A stretch of 64,000 nucleotides of DNA from CADEDV01 sp036383515 (GCA_036383515.1 DASVOE010000129.1:35022-99021); one strand, 5' to 3'; counted from the stretch's first letter, positions 46,046-55,897 are shown. Translations and numbers: made by a program. Notes: generated from the sequence alone by a model not told the origin.

Positions 46046-47491
46046 ATGATCAGGAAATCCCAGGTTCTTCTTTTTTCTTTTTTTACACTTTTTGTTTGCG
46101 GACAATGCTCCAAAAAAGGAAACGGTGGCGGCACTGTTACTCCTCCTGTTCCACCACCCGCTAATGATGTTGAGATGTGGATGACCAAAGGCGATCAATC
46201 CGTGTTACTGGAAAAACAGACCAGTACTATTTCATTTGTAAGCACGGCCAATTCGTACCCGAATATTGATGTGGATTCAGCTGTAGCTTACCAGTCAGTA
46301 GACGGATTTGGTTATACATTAACCGGGGGAAGTGCTTATCTCATCAACCAGGTGCTTAGCGCCAGCTCACGAACTACTTTATTAAATGAACTATTTGGAA
46401 ATGGTAACGGATCGATTGGAATAAGTTATCTCCGGGTAAGTATAGGTGCATCTGACCTTAGTGCATCTGTATTTAGTTACGATGATATGCCAGCAGGACA
46501 AACAGACCCAACATTAGCCAACTTTTCACTTTCGCAGGATACGGTTGACCTGGTCCCTGTTTTAAAACAAATAATAGCGATCAATCCTTCTGTTAAAATT
46601 ATGGGATCGCCCTGGAGTCCGCCGGTTTGGATGAAAGATAATGGCAGTTCTGTCGGAGGAAGCCTGCTGCCTCAATATTATAGTGTGTATGCAGCTTACT
46701 TTGTAAAATATATACAGGCCATGCAATCAAAAGGGATTACTATTGATGCGATCACCATTCAGAATGAACCACAGCATGGTGGTAATAATCCAAGTATGCT
46801 CATGTCAGCATCTCAGCAAGCCGATTTTATAAAAAATAATTTAGGTCCGGCTTTCCAGGCTGCAGGTATTGCTACTAAAATAATTGTATGGGATCATAAT
46901 TGTGATAACCCCGGTTACCCCATTGCTGTTTTGAATGATGCGGCAGCACGACAATATATCAACGGTTCTGCTTTTCATTTATATGGCGGTGATATCAGCG
47001 CCCTTTCTACGGTGCATACTGCTTACCCGGATAAAGCGCTTTACTTTACCGAACAATGGACAGCAGCTAATGGAAGTTTTGACGGCGATCTGAAATGGCA
47101 CTTGAAAAATGTGATTATCGGCTCCATGCGCAACTGGAGTAAGGTGGCACTGGAATGGAACCTGGCAAATAACTCTTCCTACGGTCCCCATACGCCGGGT
47201 GGCTGTACAGAATGTAAAGGTGCTATAACAATAGGAGGACCTTCCTATACCCGGAACGTGAGTTATTATATAGTAGCGCATGCATCTAAATTTGTTCCTG
47301 CAGGCTCTGTACGCATCAGCAGCGGAACGGTTACCAATCTTCCTAATGTGGCATTCAAAACGCCGTCAGGTAAAAAAGTATTGATCGTGGTGAACGAAGG
47401 AAGCGTTGCAATGGGATTTAATATAAATTATAAAGATAAAATAGCTTTCACTTCACTGAACGCAGGAGCCGTAGGCACCTTTATCTGGTGA
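46046..47491 (+). CDS. GH30 glycoside hydrolase, candidate endo-beta-1,6-glucanase (first copy)
   Basis: The 481-residue lipoprotein (CGQC, Cys about 21) has a Gly/Pro linker, then a GH30 (beta/alpha)8 barrel with its side beta domain. The acid/base E241 is in ITIQNEPQHGG and the nucleophile E336 in LYFTEQW; MGSPWSPPVWMKDN is the usual GH30 strand. GH30 subfamilies 1 and 3 include glucocerebrosidase and endo-beta-1,6-glucanase. With GH144-like and GH3 genes nearby, a beta-1,6-glucan linkage is the best guess. Surface-anchored by its lipid. The second GH30 follows after 30 bp. Confidence 0.9.
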   Translation: MIRKSQVLLFSFFTLFVCGQCSKKGNGGGTVTPPVPPPANDVEMWMTKGDQSVLLEKQTSTISFVSTANSYPNIDVDSAVAYQSVDGFGYTLTGGSAYLINQVLSASSRTTLLNELFGNGNGSIGISYLRVSIGASDLSASVFSYDDMPAGQTDPTLANFSLSQDTVDLVPVLKQIIAINPSVKIMGSPWSPPVWMKDNGSSVGGSLLPQYYSVYAAYFVKYIQAMQSKGITIDAITIQNEPQHGGNNPSMLMSASQQADFIKNNLGPAFQAAGIATKIIVWDHNCDNPGYPIAVLNDAAARQYINGSAFHLYGGDISALSTVHTAYPDKALYFTEQWTAANGSFDGDLKWHLKNVIIGSMRNWSKVALEWNLANNSSYGPHTPGGCTECKGAITIGGPSYTRNVSYYIVAHASKFVPAGSVRISSGTVTNLPNVAFKTPSGKKVLIVVNEGSVAMGFNINYKDKIAFTSLNAGAVGTFIW

Positions 47492-47521
47492 AAAAATTTA
47501 CAATCACTTAAAAAATAACCA

Positions 47522-48997
47522 ATGAAAATTATTGGATTTGTATGTCTTGCTTTTGTTTTGTTTTCCTGTACAGAAAATCGGGTGAAAGAGACTGCTTCCG
47601 GTTCCACTGACAGCACTTCAGCATTTTCAACGGATGGGAAAAAAATCGTGGTGTATACCACAGCAGACAGCAGTAACTACAGGTTGTCGGCTACAGATAC
47701 ACTTGAATTCAAAGAAATGGGTCAGCCGCTGGAAACACAGATCTGTGTATTTGTGGATCCCACTAAAACCTTCCAGCGTTACCTGGGAGTAGGAGCAGCA
47801 TTAACTGATGCATCCGCTGAAACTTTTTATAAACTTCCCAAAGAAAAACAACAGGAGGTATTGCAGGCGTACTTTGATAAAGAAAAAGGAATTGGCTATA
47901 CAGTAGCTCGCACCAATATCAATAGCTGTGATTTCAGCAGCGATATGTATACGTATGTAGCCGATGGCGATAAAGAATTAAAATCATTCAATATTGAGCA
48001 TGATAAAAAATATAAACTCCCTTTTATCAAAGAAGCGATGAAGGCAGCCGGTGGCAAACTGAATTTATTTGCAAGCCCCTGGAGCCCGCCGGCCTGGATG
48101 AAAGACAATAACGACATGCTGCACGGTGGCAAACTGAAAAAAGATTTTTATGATAGCTGGGCAATGTATTATACAAAATTCATTAAGGAATATGAAAAAG
48201 AAGGCGTGCCTGTTTGGGGCATCTCCGTGCAGAACGAACCCATGGCTACCCAGCGCTGGGAAAGCTGTATTTATTCTGCCGAAGAAGAAAGAGACTTTTT
48301 AAAAAATAGTTTAGGCCCAACGATGCACAAAGAAGGATTAGCCGATAAAAAAATAATTGTGTGGGATCATAACCGGGATCTTATTTATCAAAGGGCACAA
48401 ACATATTTTAATGATCCCGAAGCTTCCAAATATATATGGGGCATTGGGTTTCACTGGTATGAAGACTGGAGTGGCGGCACTCCCATGTATGAAAACCTGA
48501 AACGGGTACATGAATCTTATCCCGATAAGAATATATTCTTCACCGAAGGATGCGCTGAAAGTTTTAATGCAAAAAGATATAACGCATGGGTATTAGGTGA
48601 GGAATATGGCCGTTCAATGATCAATGATTTTAATAATGGAATGGTAGGATTTACAGATTGGAATATTTTACTGGATGAAACCGGAGGCCCCAATCATGTA
48701 CAGAATTTTTGTTTTGCTCCGGTGCATGGCGATACAAAGACAGGACAAATAATTTATACGAATGCTTATTATTATATCGGCCATTTTTCAAAATTCATTA
48801 CACCCGGCGCCAAAAGAATAAGCAGTTCAGCCAGCCGCAGCCAGTTACTGACTACTGCATTCCGTAATGAAGATGGTAAAACAGTTGTAGTAGTGATGAA
48901 CCAGGGCAGCGCAAAATTTCCTTATTTCTTATGGATAAATGGGAAAGCTGCTGAGATAACAGCCCTGCCCCATTCTATCAACACATTGGTTTTTTAA
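47522..48997 (+). CDS. GH30 glycoside hydrolase, candidate endo-beta-1,6-glucanase (second copy)
   Basis: The 491-residue lipoprotein (FVLFSC, Cys about 16) is a second GH30 enzyme with acid/base E239 (VQNEPMATQRWESC) and nucleophile E342 (FFTEGCAES). The MATQRWESC stretch after the acid/base resembles GH30 beta-1,6-glucanases. It is only distantly similar to the first GH30, so this is not a recent duplication; the two may have different cleavage patterns, for example endo versus exo. It follows the first copy closely and precedes the GH144-like pair by 8 bp. Confidence 0.9.
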   Translation: MKIIGFVCLAFVLFSCTENRVKETASGSTDSTSAFSTDGKKIVVYTTADSSNYRLSATDTLEFKEMGQPLETQICVFVDPTKTFQRYLGVGAALTDASAETFYKLPKEKQQEVLQAYFDKEKGIGYTVARTNINSCDFSSDMYTYVADGDKELKSFNIEHDKKYKLPFIKEAMKAAGGKLNLFASPWSPPAWMKDNNDMLHGGKLKKDFYDSWAMYYTKFIKEYEKEGVPVWGISVQNEPMATQRWESCIYSAEEERDFLKNSLGPTMHKEGLADKKIIVWDHNRDLIYQRAQTYFNDPEASKYIWGIGFHWYEDWSGGTPMYENLKRVHESYPDKNIFFTEGCAESFNAKRYNAWVLGEEYGRSMINDFNNGMVGFTDWNILLDETGGPNHVQNFCFAPVHGDTKTGQIIYTNAYYYIGHFSKFITPGAKRISSSASRSQLLTTAFRNEDGKTVVVVMNQGSAKFPYFLWINGKAAEITALPHSINTLVF

Positions 48998-49005
48998 ATA
49001 AGAGA

Positions 49006-50676
49006 ATGAAAAAAATTGCAGGATCAATATTGATATTGTGGATATGGACAGGTTGTGGTAAAGGAGGTTCTTCTTCCGCCCCACCCCCTCCTTCGCCTGC
49101 ATTTTTTAGTCTTACTGGTTATACCTTAAATAATGTTGAAGGGGCCAATAACATTTATAACGCAAGCAGGGCATCTATTATTAAGCTTCGGTTCAGCGCA
49201 CCGGTTAACAGGTCCACTGTGACGGGGAATATTATTCTTCAGCAAAACTCAGGTACTGCTGTCAATTATAATATTACTTATGAAAAGTCTGACAGTGTAG
49301 TAGTGTTGCAACCTGCAGCGCCATTAGCACACCTTACCAAACATAAAGCTTCTGTGATCACTTCATTGAAATCAGTCGCAGGAAGCAGCCTGGGTAGTGC
49401 TACTGATGTTTATTTTACTACTGCTATTGACTCCTCAAGAAAATTCCCGATCATTTCAGACAATGCATTGCTCGACCTGGTGCAGCAACAGGCGTTTAAA
49501 TACTTCTGGGATTTTGGACATCCTGTAAGCGGCCTGGCAAGAGAACGAAATACTTCCGGTGAAACAGTTACTTCAGGAGGTTCAGGTTTTGGTATCATGG
49601 CTATTGTTGCCGGGGTTGATCGGGGCTTTAAAACAAGGGCAGAAGGTTTGAGCCGGATGCAAACCATAGTTGGCTTTTTAAAAAACACAGCACAGAAATT
49701 TCATGGAGCTTTTCCGCATTGGCTCAATGGAACAAATGGTGCTGTTATCCCCTTCAGTACAAAAGATAATGGCGCTGACCTGGTAGAAACTTCTTATTTA
49801 ATAATGGGATTGCTGACTGCCCGTCAATATTTCAATGCTGCAGATGCCGGTGAAACAACATTGCGCAATGATATCAATTCCATTTGTAATGGTGTAGAAT
49901 GGAACTGGTTCAGGAATAATAATCAAAATGTATTGTACTGGCATTGGAGTCCTAATTATAACTGGGAGATCAATATGCCCATCAAAGGATGGAATGAATG
50001 CCTGATCACATATATACTGGCAGCTTCCTCCACTACCTTCAGTGTTCCTGCTGCTGTATATACCAGTGGATGGACAAGCAACGGCAGTAATGGATTTACT
50101 AATGGAAATACGTACTATGGAAGTGTATTGCCATTAGGTGCCAACCTCGGCGGGCCTTTATTTTTTGAGCATTACACTTTCATGGGGGTAAAACCTACTG
50201 GCCTGAGCGATGCGTATGCTAATTACCAAACGCAGACAACGAATCATACCCTGATCAATTACAATTATTGCAGGGCTAATCCACAGGGACATTTTGGATA
50301 TAGCGATTCTGTATGGGGATTAACGGCGAGTGATATACCCAATGGTTATACAGCCAGTTCGCCTATCAATGATATTGGCGTCATCGCACCTACTGCAGCC
50401 CTGTCTTCTATTGCTTATACACCCACCGAGTCAATGAAAGCGTTGAAGTTTTTTTATTATGTGCTGGGTGATAAACTGTGGGGCACTTATGGGTTTAAAG
50501 ATGCATTTTCATTGAAAGAAGCATGGTTTGCTGATTCTTATTTAGCCATAGACCAGGGACCTATTATGGTGATGATCGAAAACTACCGGACAGGTTTGTT
50601 ATGGAATTTATTTACCAGTTGCCCGGAAATAAAAGCAGGGATGTTATCACTGGGTTTTACCGCACCCTACCTTTAG
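49006..50676 (+). CDS. GH144-like (glucoamylase-family, PF10091) lipoprotein with N-terminal Ig-like domain
   Basis: The 556-residue lipoprotein (IWTGC, Cys about 17) has a Pro/Ser linker, an Ig-like domain of the Big_5 type (about 35-145, FFSLTGYTLNN...ITSLKSVAGSSLGSATDVYFTT) and the catalytic glycoamylase/GH144 domain (about 150-556). Diagnostic stretches are LVQQQAFKYFWDFGHPVSGLAR, DLVETSYL and ENYRTGLLW. The characterised member from Chitinophaga pinensis is an endo-beta-1,2-glucanase. Beta-1,2-glucan is the likely target. The lipid anchor places it at the surface. It has a paralogue right after it. Confidence 0.88.
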   Translation: MKKIAGSILILWIWTGCGKGGSSSAPPPPSPAFFSLTGYTLNNVEGANNIYNASRASIIKLRFSAPVNRSTVTGNIILQQNSGTAVNYNITYEKSDSVVVLQPAAPLAHLTKHKASVITSLKSVAGSSLGSATDVYFTTAIDSSRKFPIISDNALLDLVQQQAFKYFWDFGHPVSGLARERNTSGETVTSGGSGFGIMAIVAGVDRGFKTRAEGLSRMQTIVGFLKNTAQKFHGAFPHWLNGTNGAVIPFSTKDNGADLVETSYLIMGLLTARQYFNAADAGETTLRNDINSICNGVEWNWFRNNNQNVLYWHWSPNYNWEINMPIKGWNECLITYILAASSTTFSVPAAVYTSGWTSNGSNGFTNGNTYYGSVLPLGANLGGPLFFEHYTFMGVKPTGLSDAYANYQTQTTNHTLINYNYCRANPQGHFGYSDSVWGLTASDIPNGYTASSPINDIGVIAPTAALSSIAYTPTESMKALKFFYYVLGDKLWGTYGFKDAFSLKEAWFADSYLAIDQGPIMVMIENYRTGLLWNLFTSCPEIKAGMLSLGFTAPYL

Positions 50677-50707
50677 AAAACGATTCTAAACAATTGAAAC
50701 GATTGCG

Positions 50708-52042
50708 ATGAAACAGAAAAGCTTTCTTACCTTATTTGTTTTAGTCATTGCCTTTCCTGTTTTTGCACAAAAACAAACTGCTGTTGCAGCACCTGCTCAG
50801 CTATCCGATTCCGTATTACTGGATCTCGTACAAAAACAAACCTTCCGTTACTTCTGGGATTTTGCTCATCCTGTAAGTGGTCTTTCAAGAGAAAGAAGTA
50901 ATGTGGCTTACAACTACGGTAGTGAAGTAGTCACTACCGGCGGCACCGGATTTGGTGTGATGGCAGTGATCGTTGCTACGGAAAGAAAATGGATAATAAG
51001 AGATACCGCAGCCAGGTTTTTACTGAAGATGGTCAATTTTTTATTGAAATCAAATTCATATCATGGTGTGTTTCCGCATTGGCTGGATGGCGCCACCGGT
51101 AAAACCATTCCGTTTAGCCGCAAAGATGATGGAGCAGACCTTGTAGAAACATCTTACCTGTTCCAGGGATTGCTATGTGCACGACAATATTTTAACAGCG
51201 ATAACAGAACGGAAAGAGAATTGCGCAATCGCATCGGCTGGTTGTGGAATGAAGTTGAATGGAATTGGTTTACGAAGGAAGGACAGGAAGTGTTGTACTG
51301 GCACTGGAGTCCTAATAATGGATGGGCGATGAATTTTCCTGTCAGGGGATTTAATGAATGTTTGATCATGTATGTACTTGCAGCTTCATGTCCTAATGAA
51401 AAATATGGAGTGAGTGCTGCTGTATATCACCGCGGCTGGGCTGAAAGTAATTTCTTTAAGAATGGGAAAACATTTTACGGCTATAAATTGCCATTAGGGT
51501 TTGATTATGGCGGACCTTTATTCTTTTCACAATATTCTTTTTTAGGATTAGATCCTCGTGGACTGAAAGACCGGTATGCTGATTACTGGGAGCAGAATAA
51601 AAATCATACGCTCATCAACTATTCTTATTGCGTAGACAATCCAAAGCAGTTTAAAGGATACGGAGAAAATTGCTGGGGATTAACCGCCAGTGATACATAT
51701 AATGGTTACGATGCTTACTCACCTACCAACGATGGCGGCACTATTAGTCCTACTGCTGCATTAAGTGCGTTTCCTTATACACCGGAGCATTCTATGAAAG
51801 CATTGAAACATTTTTATAACGACCTGGGTAATAAGATATGGAGTGAATATGGATTTGTGGATGCATTTAATGAAACAAAGAACTGGGTGGCTGCATCGCA
51901 TTTAGCGATTGATCAGGGTCCTATCATCGTGATGATAGAAAATTACCGCAGTGGCTTATTGTGGAAATTATTTATGAGTTCTCCTGAAATACAAAATGGA
52001 TTGAAGAAGCTGGGATTTGAAAGTCCGTGGCTGAAGAAGTGA
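50708..52042 (+). CDS. GH144-like (glucoamylase-family, PF10091) secreted enzyme
   Basis: The 444-residue protein has an ordinary signal peptide (ends FPVFAQ, no lipobox) and a catalytic domain that matches its neighbour throughout (LVQKQTFRYFWDFAHPVSGLSRERS, DLVETSYLFQGLLCARQYF, ENYRSGLLW). It lacks the Ig-like domain and should be periplasmic, so the pair splits the work between surface and periplasm. The stop codon lies inside a dispersed palindromic repeat (52039-52071). A beta-1,2-glucanase or sophorose-releasing role is inferred. Confidence 0.88.
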   Translation: MKQKSFLTLFVLVIAFPVFAQKQTAVAAPAQLSDSVLLDLVQKQTFRYFWDFAHPVSGLSRERSNVAYNYGSEVVTTGGTGFGVMAVIVATERKWIIRDTAARFLLKMVNFLLKSNSYHGVFPHWLDGATGKTIPFSRKDDGADLVETSYLFQGLLCARQYFNSDNRTERELRNRIGWLWNEVEWNWFTKEGQEVLYWHWSPNNGWAMNFPVRGFNECLIMYVLAASCPNEKYGVSAAVYHRGWAESNFFKNGKTFYGYKLPLGFDYGGPLFFSQYSFLGLDPRGLKDRYADYWEQNKNHTLINYSYCVDNPKQFKGYGENCWGLTASDTYNGYDAYSPTNDGGTISPTAALSAFPYTPEHSMKALKHFYNDLGNKIWSEYGFVDAFNETKNWVAASHLAIDQGPIIVMIENYRSGLLWKLFMSSPEIQNGLKKLGFESPWLKK

Positions 52043-52071
52043 CCCGATAGCTATCAGGTAGTCAATAGTGA
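52039..52071. repeat. Dispersed palindromic repeat (CCCGAT/ATCAGG), copy at a stop codon
   Basis: This 33-bp segment is the reverse complement of 62063-62095 with two mismatches. Its core, ACCCGATAGCTATCAGGT (52042-52059), is an 18-bp near-palindrome. The TGA stop of the preceding gene (52040-52042) falls inside the repeat. Confidence 0.8.
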
Positions 52072-52098
52072 GCAAGGCTTACTCTCAAAGATAACTAT

Positions 52099-52114
52099 CC
52101 CCTTTCCGGAGGGG
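52099..52114. repeat. GC-rich dispersed palindromic repeat
   Basis: CCCCTTTCCGGAGGGG, followed by CGGATTAAATGAGTGG and, at 52142-52156, GACCGGGGTGGTC. In the gap before the GH43 gene. The arrangement resembles the repeat at 60634. Confidence 0.6.
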
Positions 52115-52226
52115 CGGATTAAATGAGTGGTAAGATAATAAACGACCGGGGTGGTCATTGTATAGAAAAATAGAATAAAAAAATTCGGGAAAGAATTTTA
52201 AACCATTTACCTGCAAAAGAAGAAGC

Positions 52227-54110
52227 GTGAAAATTCAAGTATATTATTTTTTGCTCATAGCCTTTGCAGTTACAACTGCTGTTACTGCCCAGCAAAAAAC
52301 CTATTGCAACCCCATTAATATTGATTACGGGTATACTCCCATACCCAATTTTTCTGAATGGGGAAGACACCGGGCCACTGCAGATCCTGTGATCGTTAAT
52401 TACAAAAATGATTATTACTTATTCAGCACCAATCAATGGGGTTATTGGTGGAGCAACGATATGCTAAACTGGAAATTTATTTCAAAAAAATTCTTACGCC
52501 CCTGGAATACGAATACCTATGATGAACTATGTGCACCCGCCGTTGGTATTATTGGTGATACCATGATCGTTTTTGGATCTACTTACACCAGCAAGTTTAC
52601 CATCTGGATGAGCACCAATCCCAAAGCCAATGAATGGAAACCACTGGTAGATTCATTCGAGATCGGTGGATGGGATCCCTCTTTTTTTACGGACGATGAT
52701 GGCAGATTGTATATGTACAACGGAAGCAGTAATAAATTCCCGATGTATGGCATTGAATTAAATAGGAAAACATTGCAGCCCATTGGTACGAGAAAAGAAA
52801 TGTATTTGCTGGAGCCCTGGCGCTATGGCTGGCAACGGTTTGGTGAGCACATGGACAATACTTTTCTTGATCCCTTCATTGAAGGTTCACACATGACGAA
52901 GTATAATGGTAAATACTATCTTCAATATGGTGCACCGGGTACGGAGTTCAGTGGTTATGCTGATGGTTTGCTGGTAGGCGACAATCCGCTGGGTCCATTT
53001 ACAGCCCAATCAGATCCACTGAGTATGAAATTGGGTGGTTTTGTAAGAGGTGCCGGGCATGGCGCAACTTTCCAGGACAATTATAAAAATTACTGGCATG
53101 TATCTACTACGGTGATATCTGTAAAGAATACGTTTGAAAGAAGATTGGGAATATGGCCCACAGGATTTGATAAAGATGGAATGATGTGGTGTAATACATC
53201 GTTTGGTGATTACCCGCATTATCTTCCAACGGCCTCCCCAAACCCCTCCGAAGGGAGAGAACCCAACACACAACCCTTGCTAAAACAAAATTCTAATAAA
53301 AATAAAAACACCCCGCAAAGCGAGGTTAGTGGGCAGGTGGCCTCACCCAACGGGGGAGGTCGGGAGGGGGCCCGACCTCTATGGATGCTCCTCAACTATA
53401 ACAAACCCGTACAGGTATCTTCAACATTAGGAGGCTATCTTCCTAACAATGCGGTGGATGAACTGGCAAAAACATACTGGAGTGCAACAACCGGCAACAA
53501 AGGAGAGTGGATACAAACAGATCTCGGAAAATTGTCTACTGTAAACGCAATTCAGATCAATTATGCTGACCAGAATGTATCATTTCCAAAAGAAATGGAT
53601 TCGATCTTTTTAGGTAAAACAATAGGATTGTTTCATCAGTATATCTTGTCTTATTCCGTGGATGGAAAGAAATGGAAGACATTGGTTGATAAAAGCAATA
53701 ACAAAACAGATACACCACATGATTATGTGGAGCTTTCATCACCTGTACAGGCAAGATTTATCAGGCTCGAAAACATTCACATGCCCACTGGTAAGTTTGC
53801 GATCAGTGGATTGAGGGTATTTGGTAATGGAAATGGCGAAAAACCAGGTGCTGTACAGGGATTCATTGTTTTGCGGACAGAGAAAGATAAAAGAAGTGCA
53901 TTTATAAAATGGAAACCGGTGGATGATGCGTTTGCTTATAATATTTATTACGGCACTCATCCTGAAAAATTATATACCTGTATCATGATCCATTCAAACA
54001 ATGAATACTGGATGAAAGCGATGGATTCGCAGAAAGCTTATTATTATTGTATCGAAGCCATTAATGAAAACGGTGTGTCAGAAAGAACAAAAGTTATAAA
54101 GGTGGAATAA
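52227..54110 (+). CDS. GH43-family glycosidase with discoidin (F5/8C) and fibronectin-like domains; repeat-derived insertion
   Basis: The 627-residue protein starts at a GTG (52227) because only this gives a signal peptide (ends AVTAQ). Residues about 30-332 form the GH43 five-bladed propeller with D53 (TADPV), D150 (GWDPS) and E219 (IEGSH) in the catalytic positions. Residues about 395-530 are a discoidin-type carbohydrate-binding domain and 545-627 a fibronectin-like domain. Residues about 335-382, between propeller and discoidin, come from two GC-rich repeat arms and read as a low-complexity linker. GH43 acts on arabinan, xylan or galactan-type bonds; its role in a glucan locus is unclear. 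Confidence 0.88.
   Translation: MKIQVYYFLLIAFAVTTAVTAQQKTYCNPINIDYGYTPIPNFSEWGRHRATADPVIVNYKNDYYLFSTNQWGYWWSNDMLNWKFISKKFLRPWNTNTYDELCAPAVGIIGDTMIVFGSTYTSKFTIWMSTNPKANEWKPLVDSFEIGGWDPSFFTDDDGRLYMYNGSSNKFPMYGIELNRKTLQPIGTRKEMYLLEPWRYGWQRFGEHMDNTFLDPFIEGSHMTKYNGKYYLQYGAPGTEFSGYADGLLVGDNPLGPFTAQSDPLSMKLGGFVRGAGHGATFQDNYKNYWHVSTTVISVKNTFERRLGIWPTGFDKDGMMWCNTSFGDYPHYLPTASPNPSEGREPNTQPLLKQNSNKNKNTPQSEVSGQVASPNGGGREGARPLWMLLNYNKPVQVSSTLGGYLPNNAVDELAKTYWSATTGNKGEWIQTDLGKLSTVNAIQINYADQNVSFPKEMDSIFLGKTIGLFHQYILSYSVDGKKWKTLVDKSNNKTDTPHDYVELSSPVQARFIRLENIHMPTGKFAISGLRVFGNGNGEKPGAVQGFIVLRTEKDKRSAFIKWKPVDDAFAYNIYYGTHPEKLYTCIMIHSNNEYWMKAMDSQKAYYYCIEAINENGVSERTKVIKVE
53231..53372. repeat. In-frame GC-rich repeat insertion inside the GH43 gene
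   Basis: A left part (GGCCTCCCCAAACCCCTCCG, then AAGGGAGAG) and an inverted right part (53338-53372, GGTGGCCTCACCC...GGGAGGGGGCC) bound about 142 bp that adds some 47 codons without a stop. The element begins and ends with GGCC and carries an inner CCCCGCAAAGCGAGG hairpin. Confidence 0.65.
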
Positions 54111-54134
54111 CGTCAAACCGGGTAAAGACAAAAT

Positions 54135-54809
54135 ATGCGAAAGAGGTTTAATAAAAAGAGTATTGGATTAATAGGAATCATCCTGCTTATCCTAACTGGC
54201 ATCTCAGGTTGGGCTCAGCCCTTTGCAGACGAGATCAATGCTTTTAAAAAACAAGATAGCATTCATACCCCACGCGGGAAGCAGATCTTATTTATTGGCA
54301 GTTCTTCTTTCCGGTTATGGAAAAACATTCAAAGCGATTTCCCGGGTTATCCTATTCTCAACAGGGCATTTGGTGGCTCTACCTTGCAAGATGTTATTCA
54401 TTATGCAAGAGTTGTTATTCAACCTTATCGCCCCAAGCAGATCGTCATTTATTGTGGGGAGAATGACCTTGCATCATCCGATACGGTAACACCGGCGATA
54501 GTGCTGAAACGATTTGAAATACTATACCACCTCATACGCCAGCATTACCCGAAAATTCCGGTAGTATATGTTTCGATCAAACCAAGTCCCAGCCGTCAGT
54601 ACCTGATGCCAAAAATGGTAGAAGCCAATAACCTGATCCGGGATTTTTTAAAGAAAAAAGGAAAAAATGTTTTTGTGGATGTATATAATAAGATGCTGAA
54701 AGCAGATGGCACCCCGATGGAAGATCTCTTTATTGATGATAAGCTGCACATGAATGCTAAAGGGTATAAGATCTGGCAACAAGAAATACAAAAACACCTG
54801 GCTAAATAA
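54135..54809 (+). CDS. SGNH/GDSL-family hydrolase
   Basis: The 224-residue protein has a signal peptide (ends ISGWAQ) and the four SGNH blocks: nucleophile Ser57 in IGSSSF, Gly in FGGST near 81, Asn110 in CGENDLA, and Asp202/His205 in DDKLH. It is likely an acyl esterase or lipase-like enzyme in the periplasm or outside. In this locus it could remove acetyl or succinyl groups from a substituted glucan. It follows the GH43 gene by 24 bp and precedes the PhoD-like gene by 12 bp. Confidence 0.88.
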   Translation: MRKRFNKKSIGLIGIILLILTGISGWAQPFADEINAFKKQDSIHTPRGKQILFIGSSSFRLWKNIQSDFPGYPILNRAFGGSTLQDVIHYARVVIQPYRPKQIVIYCGENDLASSDTVTPAIVLKRFEILYHLIRQHYPKIPVVYVSIKPSPSRQYLMPKMVEANNLIRDFLKKKGKNVFVDVYNKMLKADGTPMEDLFIDDKLHMNAKGYKIWQQEIQKHLAK

Positions 54810-54821
54810 ATTCAGCGTACA

Positions 54822-55874
54822 ATGAGAAGAACTCAAAACTATTTGCTTTTATTATTCCTTGTTGCTCTATCCCTGTTTGGCTGCCAACAAACTCCGGTAG
54901 TTACAAAAATTGCCTTTGGTTCCTGTGGTCACGAGAGTGAACCACAACCGGTGTTGAGCCAGGCAGCCGATCAGCAACCTGCAGCCTTTATTTTTTTAGG
55001 TGATAATATTTATGGTGACACCGATAATATGGATACGCTCCGCTATAAATATGATCTTCTCGGTTCAAAACCAGAATTTAAAAAACTGGATAGCAGCACA
55101 CAGATCTTTGCCACCTGGGATGATCATGATTTTGGACGTAATGATGCTGGTATGTATTACCCGTATAAAAAAGAGGCCAAAGAAATTTTCATGAATTTTT
55201 TTAAAGAGCCTGCTGAAAGCGAAAGAAGAAAACATGAAGGAGTTTATAAAACAGAATACATTAAGGTGAGAGATAAAGTAATACAGGTGATCTTATTAGA
55301 TGTACGTACATTCAGAAATAACCTGCTTCCCTACGATACGCTGACTAAATTACCCCGTGATCATTATTTTTATACCCCGGATTATAAACCACATACTTCT
55401 ACTGATAGCACCTTGCTGGGTAGCCAGCAATGGCAATGGCTGGAACAGGAATTAAAAAAACCAGCGGATCTTCGATTGATCTGCAGTGGATCACAATTTG
55501 GAATTGAATTCAATGGATATGAAGCATGGGCGAATTTCCCCCATGAACAAAAAAGAATGCTGGCGTTGATCAAACAAACAAAAGCCAATGGTATACTTTT
55601 TTTAACAGGCGATGTGCATTATGCAGAAATATCCCGGTTGAATGAACCAGGTCTATATCCCATTTACGATATCACGGCAAGTGGTATCACTTCTACCTGG
55701 GATTTTGCTACACAAAATGTGAACAGGATAGAAGGACCGGTAATGGACAATCATTATGGTTTACTCACCATTGTATGGGAGAGTGATCCTGTGATTAAAA
55801 TGGAGATCATTGACAAATACCATAACAGCAGGATCGAATACACGATCAAAAAAAGCGATATCAGTTTTAAATAA
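54822..55874 (+). CDS. PhoD-like phosphatase/phosphodiesterase, lipoprotein
   Basis: The 350-residue lipoprotein (SLFGC, Cys about 21) carries the metal-binding motifs of the PhoD alkaline phosphatase family: GDNIYGDT near 60, TWDDHDFGRND near 103 and TGDVHYAEIS near 265. PhoD enzymes are phosphatases and phosphodiesterases; the Bacillus PhoD cuts glycerol-phosphate polymers of the wall. PhoD-like genes are not standard PUL members, so its presence suggests that the substrate carries phosphate or phosphoglycerol groups. Function here is inferred. Confidence 0.87.
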   Translation: MRRTQNYLLLLFLVALSLFGCQQTPVVTKIAFGSCGHESEPQPVLSQAADQQPAAFIFLGDNIYGDTDNMDTLRYKYDLLGSKPEFKKLDSSTQIFATWDDHDFGRNDAGMYYPYKKEAKEIFMNFFKEPAESERRKHEGVYKTEYIKVRDKVIQVILLDVRTFRNNLLPYDTLTKLPRDHYFYTPDYKPHTSTDSTLLGSQQWQWLEQELKKPADLRLICSGSQFGIEFNGYEAWANFPHEQKRMLALIKQTKANGILFLTGDVHYAEISRLNEPGLYPIYDITASGITSTWDFATQNVNRIEGPVMDNHYGLLTIVWESDPVIKMEIIDKYHNSRIEYTIKKSDISFK

Positions 55875-55897
55875 TCTATCAGCATAAATACAATACA

